Of a stretch of 6,107 nucleotides of DNA, positions 5,600-6,107 are shown piece by piece. The notes under the pieces are model-generated. The model ran no database searches, had not been told where the DNA came from, and saw nothing but the letters and a program-made list of their open reading frames with translations. Position 1 is the stretch's first letter, and the number at the start of each line of letters is the position of its first letter. Position numbers and translations under genes: made by a program. Source of the stretch: Pseudomonadota bacterium (GTDB lineage: Bacteria > Pseudomonadota > Alphaproteobacteria > Rhizobiales > Hyphomicrobiaceae); NCBI GenBank assembly GCA_023428365.1, contig JAEYYQ010000407.1, positions 1 through 6,107 of the forward strand, read 5' to 3'.

Positions 5600-6107
5600 A
5601 CCTCTCGCCGAGATAGGCGCGGATCACTTGCGGATCCCGTTGGATCGCCGCTGGCGGGCCATTGGCAATAATGCGGCCTTGGTTGAGGCAGACCACGCGA
5701 TCAGAAACTCCCATCACCATTTTCATATCGTGCTCGACCAGCAGAACCGTGATGCCGAGTTCCCTTATGCGCGCCAGCATTCTCATGAAGCTGGCGGTCT
5801 CGGCCGGATTCATTCCGGACACAGGTTCATCGAGAAGAAGGAGCTTCGGCCGAGCCGCGAGCGCGATCGCCACTTCCAGAAGCCTTAATTCGCCGTACGG
5901 CAAGGACAAAGCCGTCTCGTCGGCGCGCGCCGCAAGGCCGGTGAACTCGAGCACCTTGCGCGCCTCCTCGACCAGTTCTCGTTCTTCGCGCACCACCGAT
6001 GGCAGCCGGAAGATGATGGCGAGCGGCCGCTGCTTCGATCGCAGATGCAGACCGATCAATACGTTGTCCAGCACGGTGCGGCCACCGAACACGCTGGTCT
6101 TCTGGAA
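5580..6107 (-). CDS. livG: Branched-chain amino acid-type ABC transporter ATP-binding protein LivG, C-terminal part (5' truncated by window edge)
   Basis: The frame is open to the window edge and 175 residues are visible. The gene starts beyond 6107, and the GTG at 6092 is an internal Val. The visible part begins at the Q-loop (FQKTSVFGG, equivalent to the FQ(N) segment of LivG). It continues with TVLDNVLIGLH, a LivG-type insertion, the signature region LSLPYGELRLLEVA, Walker B LLLLDEPVSGMNPAE and the H-loop VEHDM. It ends with the usual D-loop-distal segment and DPQVIRAYLGERY. Walker A lies outside the window. The signature reads LPYGELR rather than the more common LSYGEQR, an ordinary variation. 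It pairs with LivF as the second ATPase of a HAAT importer. The LivH/LivM permeases and the binding protein are expected further right but are not visible. Confidence 0.92.
   Translation of the reverse strand, partial: FQKTSVFGGRTVLDNVLIGLHLRSKQRPLAIIFRLPSVVREERELVEEARKVLEFTGLAARADETALSLPYGELRLLEVAIALAARPKLLLLDEPVSGMNPAETASFMRMLARIRELGITVLLVEHDMKMVMGVSDRVVCLNQGRIIANGPPAAIQRDPQVIRAYLGERYARAEG

Noticed and set aside
4895..5630. Similar stretches CGCCGAGATAGGCGC near the ends of livF and livG, looking like a direct repeat
   Set aside because: Both encode the homologous C-terminal AYLG motif of the two paralogous ATPases, so coding homology explains the similarity.

Overview
The window looks like an ordinary chromosomal stretch of a GC-rich alphaproteobacterium. 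The best guess is the Bradyrhizobium/Rhodopseudomonas/Afipia group of Hyphomicrobiales. That guess rests on GC-rich codon use, a doubled phosphonate permease (PhnE1-PhnE2), a Liv-type ABC cassette, and a DUF2946 gene beside a DUF1775-PCuAC copper protein. No rRNA, tRNA, insertion sequence, integrase or CRISPR array was seen. Species assignment is inference.

Left edge (1-1094, + strand): the 3' end of one phosphonate-type permease gene, overlapping by 4 nt (ATGA) a complete second permease gene. Together they are the membrane part of a PhnCDE importer whose ATPase and binding protein should lie upstream of the window. A hairpin (1107-1130) separates this operon from the convergent copper gene.

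Copper region (1131-2659, - strand): a DUF2946-type small exported protein is followed by a two-domain exported protein. The latter carries YcnI/DUF1775, then PCuAC, then a His-rich tail. The pair is best read as a periplasmic copper-handling module, with the first gene transcribed first. About 420 bp without a convincing gene (2660-3083) lies between it and the next, divergent gene.

Middle (3084-4745): a stand-alone cytosolic von Willebrand factor A protein with an intact MIDAS (+ strand) converges on a twin-arginine-exported metallo-beta-lactamase-fold hydrolase (- strand). A perfect 10-bp inverted repeat lies between them and probably terminates transcription from both sides.

Right edge (4889-6107, - strand): the 3' part of a LivG-type ATPase and a complete LivF-type ATPase, overlapping by 20 nt. 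They are the energising subunits of a branched-chain amino acid-type (HAAT family) importer. The permeases and binding protein are presumably beyond the right edge.

I found no clear sign of an undescribed multi-gene system. The items most worth a second look are the fused copper chaperone with its DUF2946 partner, the orphan VWA protein and the exported hydrolase.
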